From positions 124,001 through 188,000 of the forward strand of contig JAUIAV010000008.1 in NCBI GenBank assembly GCA_030425195.1: a stretch of DNA of 64,000 nucleotides, given 5' to 3'. The translations under genes were made by a program, and so were the position numbers. This DNA is from Gammaproteobacteria bacterium. Lineage in GTDB: Bacteria; Pseudomonadota; Gammaproteobacteria; Pseudomonadales; Azotimanducaceae. Numbering within the stretch: the stretch's first letter is position 1; each line of letters starts with the position of its first letter. Positions 1 to 8,783 of the stretch are shown here, piece by piece. The notes under the pieces are model-generated. The model saw only the letters and a program-made list of their open reading frames with translations. It did not search any database and had not been told where the DNA came from.

Positions 1-205
1 CGGCGTGCACGGCGTCGATCAGTCCCTTCAGGTTCCCGAAGTGGTACTGCAGCGCGGACGTATTCTTCTGGTCTGCTTCGGTGAGGATCAGCCGGATGGT
101 CACGTTTTCGATGCCGTTCTCGGCGATGAGCTTCTCGGCCGCCCGCATCAGAGCCTGTCGGGTCGCTGCGCCGCGTGCCTGACGATTGTCCGCCGAGGGT
201 CGCAT
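1..205 (-). CDS. TetR/AcrR-family transcriptional regulator, N-terminal part only
   Basis: The reverse strand encodes a protein starting MRPSADNRQARGAATRQALM at 205 and running off the left edge of the window, so only about 68 residues are visible. These carry the usual TetR DNA-binding helix-turn-helix: a helix around AAEKLIAENGIENVTIRLIL, then QKNTSALQYHFGNLKGL, where the tyrosine-histidine-phenylalanine of the recognition-helix end is typical. The ligand-binding half is missing, so the effector is unknown. It lies 3 bases downstream of the DSBA-domain gene in the same direction, so it is probably the last gene of that operon and may regulate it. The family call is firm; the target is inference. 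Confidence 0.85.
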   Translation of the reverse strand, partial: MRPSADNRQARGAATRQALMRAAEKLIAENGIENVTIRLILTEADQKNTSALQYHFGNLKGLIDAVHA

Positions 206-208
206 CTT

Positions 209-1510
209 TCACCGATCTCCCGGATCAGCCGAACGGGCCGCGATCTCGTTCTCCACCCGCCAGATCCGATCCTGTCCCCACCAGGCAGCCGACGGTGCGC
301 TGCCGCCGCTGACCCGGAAACTCGGAACGCCCCAGAGGCCGGCGCCGAGCATCCCGCTCAGGTTTTCATCCAGCAGAGATTCCCAGTCGGCATCCCGGCT
401 GGCCGCTCGCAGTGCCGGCCAGGACAGCCCCGCCCGGCGCGCAACTGCCTCGAGCCCTTTGTCAGCGGTGATATCCACGCCATCCATCCAGGCCGCCTGC
501 AGATACTCTGTCACAAAGGCCATCTCCCTTTCGAGCGCCACGGCGCCCGGGAAGAGGGCGAAGGCCCGTTTCACGGGTTCGCCGAACGGGTCCACGATCC
601 GCCCGAGCGGCGCACCGTGGGCGCGTCCTTCCCGCCCTGCATCGGTGATGATATGCCGCTGCTTTGCCCGGGGGGCGGTCACTCCGCGCATGAGCATGGG
701 CATCACCGGGCGCAGATGGACGGACACGCCGCTGCGGTCGATCAGGTCGAGCACCCGACGGTGTCCCACCGCGGTATACGGACTCCGCAGTGACGGGAAG
801 TACTCCAGGTGTACGCCGCTGCAGTCCAGTTCCGTCGTGTCCCGGGGGACCGGCTCGGGTACGCAGACGGCCGCTCCGGGGGAGGCCAGGCCTTCCGTTC
901 TCAGACGCGCCTCCAGCAGATGCAGCCTGTCCAGGCCCCAGAACCACTCGCCGTCGAAATAGAACATGCCGCCCTGGAAATGACCGAGCCGGCGCCGAAG
1001 GCGATTACCGGCTTCCACGGCCTGATTCACCCGTTGTGCGTTGCCGCTCCGAAGCTGTTCCCCCGACCAGAGCGCGTCGCCGATTTCGACCGCCCGCGTC
1101 GCGAAGGCCCCTGTCTCGAGTGCGCCCGCCAGCGCGTCGTTCGCAGCTGCCAGGGTATCCGCCTCCGGCAGCCGGGCAGCGGCCGGAAAACGGACTCCGT
1201 AGGCGGCGGCGATGCTTTCCGCGTCGGAAAGCGCCCAGGCGTCGAACTGTCCGCTGCTGCCGAGATATTCGGGTGCCGGCCGCGAGGTGAGATGCACTTC
1301 GAAGGTGACCGGGTAGCACTCGCGCAGCTGCGCCAGCTTCTGCACGGCCAGATGGCTGTAGGGATCGTCCGCCTGATGGAAGTAGTGCACCGCCGGGAGC
1401 GCGCCGCGCAGACGTCGAAGGAGCCTGGCCCGGCGCCGGCCGAACTCGGCGAAACCTCCGGACGCGAGCCTCGTCATGACCGCTGACCGGATACGGGTCT
1501 CAGGGCGCAT
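209..1510 (-). CDS. Double DSBA-domain protein (2-hydroxychromene-2-carboxylate isomerase / GST-kappa-like)
   Basis: A 433-residue protein made of two thioredoxin-fold DSBA domains in tandem. The first begins near residue 40 at VHYFHQADDPYSHLA and the second near residue 235 at LEYFPSLRSPYTAVG; both have the strand-loop-SPY/DPY-helix start of HCCA isomerase/GST-kappa enzymes rather than a CxxC motif, so a thiol oxidase role is unlikely. The segment ending GLWGVPSFRV matches the conserved cis-proline region of the fold. Family members usually have one such domain and use glutathione as cofactor. It overlaps the upstream metallo-hydrolase gene by 11 bases; an ATG at 1477 would instead leave a 22-base gap, and neither start has a strong ribosome-binding site. 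Substrate unknown; a detoxification or aromatic-catabolic role is inference. Confidence 0.75.
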   Translation of the reverse strand: MRPETRIRSAVMTRLASGGFAEFGRRRARLLRRLRGALPAVHYFHQADDPYSHLAVQKLAQLRECYPVTFEVHLTSRPAPEYLGSSGQFDAWALSDAESIAAAYGVRFPAAARLPEADTLAAANDALAGALETGAFATRAVEIGDALWSGEQLRSGNAQRVNQAVEAGNRLRRRLGHFQGGMFYFDGEWFWGLDRLHLLEARLRTEGLASPGAAVCVPEPVPRDTTELDCSGVHLEYFPSLRSPYTAVGHRRVLDLIDRSGVSVHLRPVMPMLMRGVTAPRAKQRHIITDAGREGRAHGAPLGRIVDPFGEPVKRAFALFPGAVALEREMAFVTEYLQAAWMDGVDITADKGLEAVARRAGLSWPALRAASRDADWESLLDENLSGMLGAGLWGVPSFRVSGGSAPSAAWWGQDRIWRVENEIAARSADPGDR

Positions 1511-2543
1511 GAACGAGAATGTCCGTGCTGCCGGTGGGCAGGTCGAAGGTGTGCAGATCCCTCACGAGAACCGTATCGGGCGAAAGCCCCCGGGCAAACA
1601 GCTTCTCCGCCAGCGCGTTGGGCGGCACGGGTACCAGGTGATAGTAGGCGAGTTGCCGGACGCCCGCGGCTCTGGCTCGCTCTTCCAGGCTCCGGCTGTC
1701 CGCATGGTAGTCGATCACATCGGTCATGATTCGTGCGAGCCGGGGTGCTCCGGCCCGGGCGGCTTCGATCATCGGGTCGAGAAGGGTCCGGGAGAGGGCG
1801 TCGTGCAGCAGCAGATCCGCGCCGGCGGCGGCTGTGAACAGGGAGTCCGTTGCCACGGTGTCTCCGGAGATCACCACAGACCGGTCCCGGTAGTCCACCC
1901 GGTATCCCAACGCCGGCTCCACCGGATCGTGCCGGACCGGGAACGCGGTGACTGTGAGCAGATCGTCCTGCCAGGCGATCTGATCGCCGCTGCCGATGCC
2001 TACGGCCGTCATCGGCCCGGCCGCGGGCGGCAGGAGGTCGGCGCCATGATGGGCAACCCGGTACCCCCGATCCGGCGAGTACGCGAGATTGAAGCCGCGG
2101 ATCACGTCTTCCACGCCGGGCGGTCCGTACACCCGGAGACTGTCCCGGCGACCCTGCACCCAGGAATTCAGATTCACGTCCGGCAGGCTTGCGATGTGGT
2201 CGGAATGAAAATGGGTGAGAAAGACGCCGTCCAGGCGGTCCATGGGCAGGCGGGCTTCCGCCATCCGCAGGGGAGATCGCGCGCCGGTATCGAACAGGAA
2301 GAAATGCTCCGGGGTGAGCACGGCGATGCAGGCCTGGGCGCGGTCCGGATCGTTGCCGAGGGGAGACGCGCTGCCGCAGACCACCACCTGCAGACCTTCG
2401 GGGGGTGCGGCCGTGCGTACGAGCATGGTGGTGACGGCACGCTCGAAGAGCGCGTCCTGTCCCGCTGGTGTCTGATAGACCGCAAAGCCGATCACGGCGA
2501 TCAGCAGCAGGACGGCGAGAACCCAGGTGACGGTACGTATCAT
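1500..2543 (-). CDS. Membrane-anchored metallo-beta-lactamase-fold hydrolase
   Basis: With the start at the ATG at 2543, the product has 347 residues: an N-terminal membrane segment at residues 4-22, then an MBL-fold domain. The zinc-binding motif HFHSDH is at residues 111-116, preceded by FDTG around 84-87. Later come a VISGDT strand and a LLHDA metal ligand region, the layout of RNase Z-like and arylsulfatase-like MBL hydrolases. It is first in a minus-strand operon with the double-DSBA protein and TetR, and divergent from a sulfatase, with only about 70 bases between the two starts. An in-frame ATG at 2573 would add 10 residues before the membrane segment. The substrate cannot be told from sequence; a lactone, ester or sulfate-ester hydrolase is possible. 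Confidence 0.8.
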   Translation of the reverse strand: MIRTVTWVLAVLLLIAVIGFAVYQTPAGQDALFERAVTTMLVRTAAPPEGLQVVVCGSASPLGNDPDRAQACIAVLTPEHFFLFDTGARSPLRMAEARLPMDRLDGVFLTHFHSDHIASLPDVNLNSWVQGRRDSLRVYGPPGVEDVIRGFNLAYSPDRGYRVAHHGADLLPPAAGPMTAVGIGSGDQIAWQDDLLTVTAFPVRHDPVEPALGYRVDYRDRSVVISGDTVATDSLFTAAAGADLLLHDALSRTLLDPMIEAARAGAPRLARIMTDVIDYHADSRSLEERARAAGVRQLAYYHLVPVPPNALAEKLFARGLSPDTVLVRDLHTFDLPTGSTDILVHAP

Positions 2544-2615
2544 GGCGCCGGATTGAAAAATAATGTGATGCATTAATATAATGAAGCTCTGTCACCGAGT
2601 CCACCGGGGCGTGCC

Positions 2616-4277
2616 ATGAAGAAGCTTATCCTGAGCCTGTCAGTGCTCGCCGTCGCGGCCGTGCTCGTCTGGCAGTACCGCATCGAGCTGCTGGTATGGG
2701 GCGCGCCGAAGGTCCGGCAGGTCATGGCACCGGTGGCGCCCAACGTACCCGTTGCCTGGTCGGAAGGTCCGGCGGAAGCCGTGCTGCCGCCCTCCGAACG
2801 CCCTCCCAACATCATTCTCATCCTCACCGACGACATGGGTTTCAACGACATCTCCCTGTACAACGGCGGCGCCGGTGACGGCAGCGTGATGACTCCGCAC
2901 ATTGACGCGCTGGCGCGGGACGGCGTGACGTTCACCAATGGTTACTCGGCGAACGCGGTCTGCGCGCCGTCCCGGGCGTCCATCATGACCGGCCGGTATT
3001 CCACCCGTTTCGGTTTCGAGTTCACGCCCTTTCCCAGGTCGGGCGCGACCATCTTCCGGTGGATGCAGGACATGAACGAGCCGGTGCTGCCCGCCTACTT
3101 CGACGCCGCAGCCGTGGACGCGCTGCCGGACAATCCGCTGTCCGACCTCGGGCTGCCGCCGGAAGAGATCACCATCGCCGAGGTGCTCAGGGAGGCCGGG
3201 TACTACACCGCGCACATCGGTAAATGGCATCTGGGCAGCCGGGCGGGCCTGCGGCCGGAAGATCAGGGGTTCGACGACAGCCTGAACATGGCCGGCATGC
3301 TCTATCTGCCGGAAGACCATCCCGAGGCGGTGAATGCCAGGCGCCCGGAAGACAGCATCGAGCGCATGGTCTGGGCCAATGCGGACTACGCGGCGGAGTT
3401 CAACGGCGGCGAGCGTTTCGAACCGGGCGGTTATCTGACGGACTACTACACGGACGAAGCGCTGCGGGTGATCGAGAACAACCGCAACCGGCCCTTCTTT
3501 CTCTATCTGGCACACTGGGGGATCCACAATCCACTCCAGACGACCCGGGCCGACTACGACGCGTTTCCGCACATCCAGGACCATCATCTGCGCGTCTACG
3601 CCGGCATGATCCGGGCCGTGGATCGCAGCGTCGGCCGCGTGATGGAGAAGCTGAAGGCGCTGGGTCTCGACGAGAACACGCTCGTCCTGCTGACCGCGGA
3701 CAACGGCGGTGCCGGTTACATTCAGCTGCCGGATGTGAACAAGCCGTTCCGGGGCTGGAAGCTCACTCAGTTCGAAGGCGGCATCCACGTGCCCTTCATG
3801 GCCCGTTGGCCGGCGAAAATCGCGCCGGGATCGACCATGGTAGCACCCGTGCATCATGTGGATCTCTTTCCCACGTTCGCGGGCGCGGCGGGCGCTTCCG
3901 TGCCGGGTGACCGGGTGCTGGATGGCGTGGACCTGCTGCCGTACTTCAGCGGCGATGAAGCGGGGCTACCCCACGAGACGCTGTTCTGGCGGGAGGGTCA
4001 CCAGCAGACCGTGCTGCACCGGGGCTGGAAGCTCATCCGTGCGGACCGTCCGGACAAGCGCTGGCTGTTTCACCTGATCGAGGACCCGACGGAGCAGGTG
4101 AATCTCGCGGCCGAGGAACCGGCCCGGGTGGCCGAGCTGGAGGCGCTGCTCGCCGCACATAACGCCGCGCAGGCAGCGCCCCTCTGGCCGTCGGTCATCG
4201 ACAGTCCTCAGCTCATCGACAAGCATGGCGGCGAGCCGTACCAGGAAGGGGACGAGTACATCTACTGGCCGAACTGA
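2616..4277 (+). CDS. Type I sulfatase (arylsulfatase family), exported
   Basis: A 553-residue alkaline-phosphatase-superfamily sulfatase that hydrolyses sulfate esters. A hydrophobic N-terminus (residues 3-20) suggests export or membrane anchoring. The metal-binding pair is in LTDDMG (Asp72, Asp73). The sulfatase signature CAPSRASIMTGR starts at Cys116; this cysteine must be oxidised to formylglycine for activity. GKWHLG and LTADNGG supply further active-site residues. No formylglycine-generating enzyme or anaerobic maturase gene is in the window, so maturation must come from elsewhere. It is divergent from the MBL hydrolase operon, which suggests shared regulation, perhaps by the TetR protein (inference). 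The natural substrate is not predictable. Confidence 0.93.
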   Translation: MKKLILSLSVLAVAAVLVWQYRIELLVWGAPKVRQVMAPVAPNVPVAWSEGPAEAVLPPSERPPNIILILTDDMGFNDISLYNGGAGDGSVMTPHIDALARDGVTFTNGYSANAVCAPSRASIMTGRYSTRFGFEFTPFPRSGATIFRWMQDMNEPVLPAYFDAAAVDALPDNPLSDLGLPPEEITIAEVLREAGYYTAHIGKWHLGSRAGLRPEDQGFDDSLNMAGMLYLPEDHPEAVNARRPEDSIERMVWANADYAAEFNGGERFEPGGYLTDYYTDEALRVIENNRNRPFFLYLAHWGIHNPLQTTRADYDAFPHIQDHHLRVYAGMIRAVDRSVGRVMEKLKALGLDENTLVLLTADNGGAGYIQLPDVNKPFRGWKLTQFEGGIHVPFMARWPAKIAPGSTMVAPVHHVDLFPTFAGAAGASVPGDRVLDGVDLLPYFSGDEAGLPHETLFWREGHQQTVLHRGWKLIRADRPDKRWLFHLIEDPTEQVNLAAEEPARVAELEALLAAHNAAQAAPLWPSVIDSPQLIDKHGGEPYQEGDEYIYWPN

Positions 4278-4299
4278 TGAATGGCGGCTGACCGTTCCG

Positions 4300-4857
4300 T
4301 CAGGTCCCGTCGGCCGCCTTTGCGGGGAATCCGGTCATGAGATCCACCACGGCCTGGTTGACTGCCGCGGCATCGGGTCGCTCCGGGAGCACGGCGGAGG
4401 TGCCGGCCCAGATTTCCCGGGCGCGCTCCGGGTCCAGCGCGTGCACCTGAAGCTTCAGCTGCTGAACCATCTTGTCTTTCTCCCCCACGTCCACGGACGT
4501 GCCCACGCTGCCGCCCACGTTGCTGCCCCAGGAACCCACGCCGAAGCCGATGCGCACCGGGTTGCCCTTCTTCAGCGCATCGTGCTCGATGGTCTCGTGG
4601 CTGATGAGGAAGTCCGGATTCTCGCTGGTTTCCGTGAACCCCTTGGCCAGCAGCTGGGTGCGGAGCGCGTCGCGGATCTGGTTGTCGAGAATGGTCACGG
4701 GGGCGACGTCCGCCGGGCCATCCCAGCCGAAGGTCGCGAGTGCCGGGATGTCCGAATCCGATGCGGACACCCACACCGGCTTGTTACCCGCATCACCCGC
4801 ACAGCCAATGAGCGTGCCCGCGGCGACGAACGCCAGGGCGATGGATCGAAAGTTCAT
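4300..4857 (-). CDS. DUF4136-type lipoprotein
   Basis: A 185-residue lipoprotein precursor. The N-terminus has a short signal with the lipobox LIGC ending at Cys19, followed by Ala-Gly, which would favour outer-membrane sorting. The mature part resembles DUF4136 proteins: a conserved start with ATFGWDGPADV, a helix ILDNQIRDALRTQLLAKGF, then PDFLISHETIEHD and a glycine-rich stretch before the QLKLQVHALDPE strand. Function is unknown for the family. It lies between the sulfatase, with which it is convergent, and the kinase gene, and is probably transcribed alone. The lipoprotein prediction is direct from sequence; the DUF4136 assignment is from remembered family pattern. Confidence 0.8.
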   Translation of the reverse strand: MNFRSIALAFVAAGTLIGCAGDAGNKPVWVSASDSDIPALATFGWDGPADVAPVTILDNQIRDALRTQLLAKGFTETSENPDFLISHETIEHDALKKGNPVRIGFGVGSWGSNVGGSVGTSVDVGEKDKMVQQLKLQVHALDPERAREIWAGTSAVLPERPDAAAVNQAVVDLMTGFPAKAADGT

Positions 4858-4918
4858 GAGCCTCTCCGTGGCTGTTCAGTCCCGAAAGTCTACAGTAGCA
4901 GAACGACCGGCGGTTCTG

Positions 4919-7519
4919 TCAGAGATTGAGCTCGTCTGCCACCGATGCGCAGCGCGTTTCGTAGCGCGGTACCCGGGTCTCGGTGGCGAGCAGCGCGCTG
5001 AGCGCCTCAGTGATCAGCGGCCCGCTCTCTGTGATCCGTCCCTGCCTAAGGAGTGCCTCGCCCAGCACGCATCGGTTCACGGCGATCTGGAAGTGGTCTT
5101 CGCCCAGAGCAGGCAGCAGCAGCTCGAGGGAACGCCGGGCGGAGGATTCCGCGGCCACCGGGTCGCCTGTATCCAGATAGATCAGCGCCAGGGTGAAGTG
5201 GGGCGTTGCCAGGTAGGCGCTGTCGGTCGGCAGATGACGCTCCATCAGAATCCGCGAGGTCTGTGCATTGGTCAGGGCGGCTTCGTATCGTCCGGCCATG
5301 TGCTGAATCGAGGCCAGGTTCTTGATGGACGTTGCGAGGTTGGCGCTGCCTTCCACCGGCGCCATCCCGCGACGGATTTCGACGATCTCTTCCAGCATCG
5401 CGATCGACAGATCGAACTGGCGAGCCTTGCCGAGTGCCAGCGCGAGATTGTTGCGGGCGGTCAGCAGATTCTCGTAGTTCTCGGAGCGGCTCCGGCGCAT
5501 GATCTCGACCACGCGGTTGCTGTATGCCACCGCCAGATTGAGGTTGCCGCGATTCCGCTCCAGCGAGCTCAGCGCGCCGAGCACGCCGGACATGCGTGCG
5601 TGATCCGGGCCGTAGAGCGAGTCACCGAGCATCAGCGCTCTGGTCAGGAGTGGTTCCGCATCATTGAGCCGGTCCTCCGCGATCAGCGTGTTCCCCAGCC
5701 CGAACAGAATCTCGAGCTGCTGTGAAGGCACGTCCAGTGCGTGCTCATCGTAGATCCGCTGGGCCGCATTGAAGTAGCCGATCGCCTGAGGCCGGTTCGC
5801 CGCCTCGTGCATGGCATAGGCGGCCTGCAGGTAGACGGAGACCGCGGCCGATGGATCGCTTGCCTCGACGCGGTCGACGACGGCCATGGCCTCGTCCAGC
5901 AGCAGCAGCGCCTGCTCGTTGTCCGTATTCATCAGCAATCCTGCGAGATCGGCCTTGGTGGCCGCAAGCCGCGCGAACCATGCTTCTCCGAGGGCCGCAT
6001 AGATGCGTTCGGCGCGCCGGGTCACGTCGATGGCTTCGGGCACCCGGCCAGCGCCCACGTAGATGCTCGCGAAAATGCTGTAGAGCTCTGCCTGAATGTC
6101 CGGTTCGTCCGCCAGCGCTCTGGTGACCTGGTCGACGGCAACGTCGAGCGAATCCCAGAGGGAGGCGCGCTTGTCGCCGATCGTGTCCGCCTGCAGCGGG
6201 TCGTGACGGCGGTAGATGTCGGTCAGCACCTCCTTCACCCGGGCGGCGCGGGTGGCCTGCTGCGTGGCGTAGTCCCGTTCGATTTCGAGCTGCCTGGAGT
6301 AGATCTGCACGCTGGCCGTCCAGACCACGATCAGACCCAGAATGATTCCGGCCGCAGCTGCCCCGAACGGGTTGCGCCGGGCAAGACGCCTGACCTGGTC
6401 GTAGGCGGACTCCGGCCGGGCGCTGATGGCATCACCGCGCAGGTAGCGCCGGACATCTGCCGCGAGTTCCGCGGCCGAGGCATATCGTTGTTCCGGGGCC
6501 ACGCGTATGGCTTTGAGCACGATGGTGTCGAGATCTCTGTGGATGCCGGCTGAAGGTCCGGCCACGGATCCTGGTGCGGGCGGCATTGCCAGTCGGTCTG
6601 TCTGGTCCCGGTCGGGGTACTGCCCGGCCAGCAGACGGTACAGCAGCAGACCGAGCTGATAGATGTCACTCGCCGTAGTGATCGCTTCCTGATCCAGCTG
6701 CTCAGGCGAAGCGTAGCGCAGAGTCATGGGCGAAAAACCGGCGACGGTGGGGGGCACCGTCATCCCGGTTTCCGCCGGATCCAGCAGCTTCGCGATGCCG
6801 AAGTCGAGCAGGTGCGGACGGCCGTCTTCATCCACGAGCACGTTGGAGGGCTTGATGTCCCGATGCACGACCAGCTTCGTATGCGCGTGGTGCACCGCGT
6901 CTGCGAGGTCGCAGAAAAGCCGCAGACGCTCGGCGACGTCCGGCTGCCGGCGATCGACGTAGTCCGTTACCGGGACTCCGTCGATGAACTCCGTGACGAG
7001 ATACGGAAAACCATCGGGCGTCTCGCCCCCGCTCAGCAACTGGGTGATGTTCGGGTGTGATAGGGATGACAGAATCTGCCGCTCCGCGCGGAGCCGGGCG
7101 ACCGTCTGGGGATCGGCCGCCCAGGCCGGCAGGATCTTGATGGCGACCGTCTGCCGGAACTGTCCGTCGGCGCGCTCCCCCTTGTAGACGGCGCCCATGC
7201 CGCCCGTCGCGATCAGATCCGTGATCCGGTACTCACCCACCAGGCTGCCGACCAGGTGGCCTGCCTCTCCGGTCCGGACGCCGAATGCCTGTATCATGGC
7301 TTCGTCACGCAGACCCATTACCCGGTCCATCGCGGCCGCGCTCAACGCCTCGGTTTTGAGGAGCGCATTGATTTCCGCAAGGACCTCGGGTGCATCCGCA
7401 CAGGCGGTGGCGAGGTAGGCAGCACGGTCCCCGTCCGATTCGAAGGTCAGAGCACGGGTGAGGATGGCGTCGACGCGCCGCCGGTGGTCGGTGCCGCCGC
7501 GGTCAGTCGGTGCCGGCAT
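4919..7519 (-). CDS. Membrane Ser/Thr protein kinase with C-terminal TPR sensor region
   Basis: An 866-residue PknB-type kinase. The nucleotide-binding loop is at 104-114 (ATGGMGAVYKG), the ATP-binding lysine is Lys128 in VAIKI, the catalytic loop HRDIKPSN is at 219-226, the DFG metal motif at 239-241 and SPEQ at 271-274, so the kinase looks active. A single membrane helix lies near 386-406. The rest, about 440-866, is tetratricopeptide-like helical repeats, which would be periplasmic. About 95 residues precede the kinase domain. Its start overlaps the end of the ECF sigma gene by 17 bases, so the two are co-translated; such kinases are commonly paired with ECF-like sigma factors and may control them by phosphorylation. 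The signal sensed is unknown. Confidence 0.93.
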   Translation of the reverse strand: MPAPTDRGGTDHRRRVDAILTRALTFESDGDRAAYLATACADAPEVLAEINALLKTEALSAAAMDRVMGLRDEAMIQAFGVRTGEAGHLVGSLVGEYRITDLIATGGMGAVYKGERADGQFRQTVAIKILPAWAADPQTVARLRAERQILSSLSHPNITQLLSGGETPDGFPYLVTEFIDGVPVTDYVDRRQPDVAERLRLFCDLADAVHHAHTKLVVHRDIKPSNVLVDEDGRPHLLDFGIAKLLDPAETGMTVPPTVAGFSPMTLRYASPEQLDQEAITTASDIYQLGLLLYRLLAGQYPDRDQTDRLAMPPAPGSVAGPSAGIHRDLDTIVLKAIRVAPEQRYASAAELAADVRRYLRGDAISARPESAYDQVRRLARRNPFGAAAAGIILGLIVVWTASVQIYSRQLEIERDYATQQATRAARVKEVLTDIYRRHDPLQADTIGDKRASLWDSLDVAVDQVTRALADEPDIQAELYSIFASIYVGAGRVPEAIDVTRRAERIYAALGEAWFARLAATKADLAGLLMNTDNEQALLLLDEAMAVVDRVEASDPSAAVSVYLQAAYAMHEAANRPQAIGYFNAAQRIYDEHALDVPSQQLEILFGLGNTLIAEDRLNDAEPLLTRALMLGDSLYGPDHARMSGVLGALSSLERNRGNLNLAVAYSNRVVEIMRRSRSENYENLLTARNNLALALGKARQFDLSIAMLEEIVEIRRGMAPVEGSANLATSIKNLASIQHMAGRYEAALTNAQTSRILMERHLPTDSAYLATPHFTLALIYLDTGDPVAAESSARRSLELLLPALGEDHFQIAVNRCVLGEALLRQGRITESGPLITEALSALLATETRVPRYETRCASVADELNL

Positions 7520-8066
7520 CTGCCAGGCCCAGATCCCGGTACAGGTAAAGGCGGGCCCGGGTCCAGTCCCTTTCCACGCTTCGCGTCGACCGGTTCAGTG
7601 CAGCCGCCGTCTCGGCGGTACTGAAGCCGCCGAAAAAGCGCATCACCACCACCTGTTCGAGCAGCGGGTCGGTTTCGGCGAGGCGGGTGAGCGCGTCATC
7701 CAGCGCGAGCAGATCCACGGAAGGGCCCTGGGTGGCGAGCGATGACTCCTGCAGCGTCACCCGGGTCGCGTTTCCGCCATGCTTGGCGGCCTTCTTCCTG
7801 CGCACGTAATCCACGAGGATCTGCCGCATGGCGAGGGATGCAACGGAGGCATAGTGTGCGTCCGATCCGTCCGTTCTGCTCTCGCTCGCGGCAAGCTTCA
7901 GGAATGCCTCGTGCACGAGTGCCGTGCAGTTCAGGGTGAGATCGCGCCGCTGTGTGCGCAGATGGAAGCCGGCCAGCCGTTTCAGCTGGGCATACATCTG
8001 TGGCGACATGGACAGGCCAGCCGCCCTCGCTTCGTCACCGGTGTTTCCCGCCTCCCGATCGGTCAT
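7503..8066 (-). CDS. ECF-subfamily RNA polymerase sigma factor (kinase-linked type)
   Basis: A 187-residue sigma factor of the group usually found beside Ser/Thr kinases. Region 2 includes LNCTALVHEAFLKLA and the DNA-melting part YASVASLAMRQILVDYVRRKKAAK. Region 4 is a helix-turn-helix around FFGGFSTAETAAALNRSTRSVERDWTRA (about 147-175). It has no anti-sigma domain of its own. It lies upstream of and overlaps the kinase gene, and is divergent from the LPGDMF-repeat gene across 149 bases, so that gene is an obvious candidate target (inference). No promoter motif for it could be established by eye. Confidence 0.92.
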   Translation of the reverse strand: MTDREAGNTGDEARAAGLSMSPQMYAQLKRLAGFHLRTQRRDLTLNCTALVHEAFLKLAASESRTDGSDAHYASVASLAMRQILVDYVRRKKAAKHGGNATRVTLQESSLATQGPSVDLLALDDALTRLAETDPLLEQVVVMRFFGGFSTAETAAALNRSTRSVERDWTRARLYLYRDLGLADAGTD

Positions 8067-8215
8067 GCTCGATTACATCTTCTTGTTCAGATCGCAGATA
8101 CCCGCCGTGCCAGATTCGTCTGACCGTGTCGCATTGCGAGGAAAAAGTTCGTATTCCGATATAGCAGCACATTGGATGCAGCATTGACAACTTACTGTAA
8201 CTGGAGCAGAGCAAG

Positions 8216-8767
8216 ATGACTGGAAAATTCAACCGTCGGGAAGCCCTGGTCGGTGTGGCAGGGCTGATCGCCGGCTCTTCCGTGGCGACTTTTTCGTTCG
8301 CCGGATCGGATACGACCATCTCCATTCGCGTCAAGGATGCCAGGCGGCTTCAGGGTCTTTCCGGCAAGGCCCTGCGCGAGGGTCTGCGCGAGCAGATCCA
8401 GATTGAAACCCCGGATTCGATGCCGGAAATCCGCATGATGCTCCTTGCGGTGCGGGTGCAGGAAGGCCGGACCGCGGATGTGTTCGTCTCGGAACCCTTC
8501 GCGACCGGCGGTGGAACGCGGCGGCTGCCCGGCGACATGTTCCTGCCCGGTGACATGTTCCTGCCCGGTGACATGTTCCTGCCCGGCGACATGTTCCTGC
8601 CCGGCGACATGTTTTATCCGTCCTCGCGCCCGGAGAGCGTAGCGACCGAAGCGGCCGAGGCGAGCTTCCGCCGCCAGAGCGGCCTGTTCTTCGTCGTCGT
8701 GGCCGCCGACCCCGGGGCCCGTCGTAAGTTCGCATCCAACGGCACCATGCTGCCGCTCGCGGGCTGA
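8216..8767 (+). CDS. Exported protein with five tandem LPGDMF hexapeptide repeats
   Basis: A 183-residue protein not recognised as a known family. The N-terminus MTGKFNRREALVGVAGLIAG resembles a twin-arginine signal (Asn-Arg-Arg followed by a hydrophobic, Gly/Ala-rich segment) with a likely cut after the alanine in SFA near residue 29. A modest domain (about 32-100) follows, then five exact LPGDMF repeats at residues 104-133, then a YPSSRPES linker and a hydrophobic strand SGLFFVVVAADPG near the C-terminus. A GGAG ribosome-binding site lies just upstream. The FAD monooxygenase gene follows after 16 bases, so the two form an operon opposite the sigma/kinase pair. It might be a structural or metal-binding exported protein, or a precursor modified within the repeats; neither is shown. 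Confidence 0.8.
   Translation: MTGKFNRREALVGVAGLIAGSSVATFSFAGSDTTISIRVKDARRLQGLSGKALREGLREQIQIETPDSMPEIRMMLLAVRVQEGRTADVFVSEPFATGGGTRRLPGDMFLPGDMFLPGDMFLPGDMFLPGDMFYPSSRPESVATEAAEASFRRQSGLFFVVVAADPGARRKFASNGTMLPLAG
8525..8614 (+). repeat. Five in-frame 18-bp tandem repeats encoding LPGDMF
   Basis: Five contiguous units of CTGCCCGGCGACATGTTC begin at 8525, 8543, 8561, 8579 and 8597. They differ only at third codon positions (GGC or GGT, and a final TTT). No spacer separates them, all are in the frame of the host gene, and every unit encodes the same six residues. The near-identity at DNA level implies recent expansion or strong conservation. Confidence 0.97.
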
Positions 8768-8783
8768 CCGGAACCCGGACGCC

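Noticed and set aside
8184..8189. TTGACA before the LPGDMF gene as a -35 element
   Set aside because: A -10 at the proper spacing would fall 4-9 bases before the ATG, on the ribosome-binding site, so it cannot serve the gene as a normal promoter.
8525..8614. CRISPR array or recombination repeat at the LPGDMF codons
   Set aside because: Units are adjacent with no spacers, in frame, and code for the same peptide.
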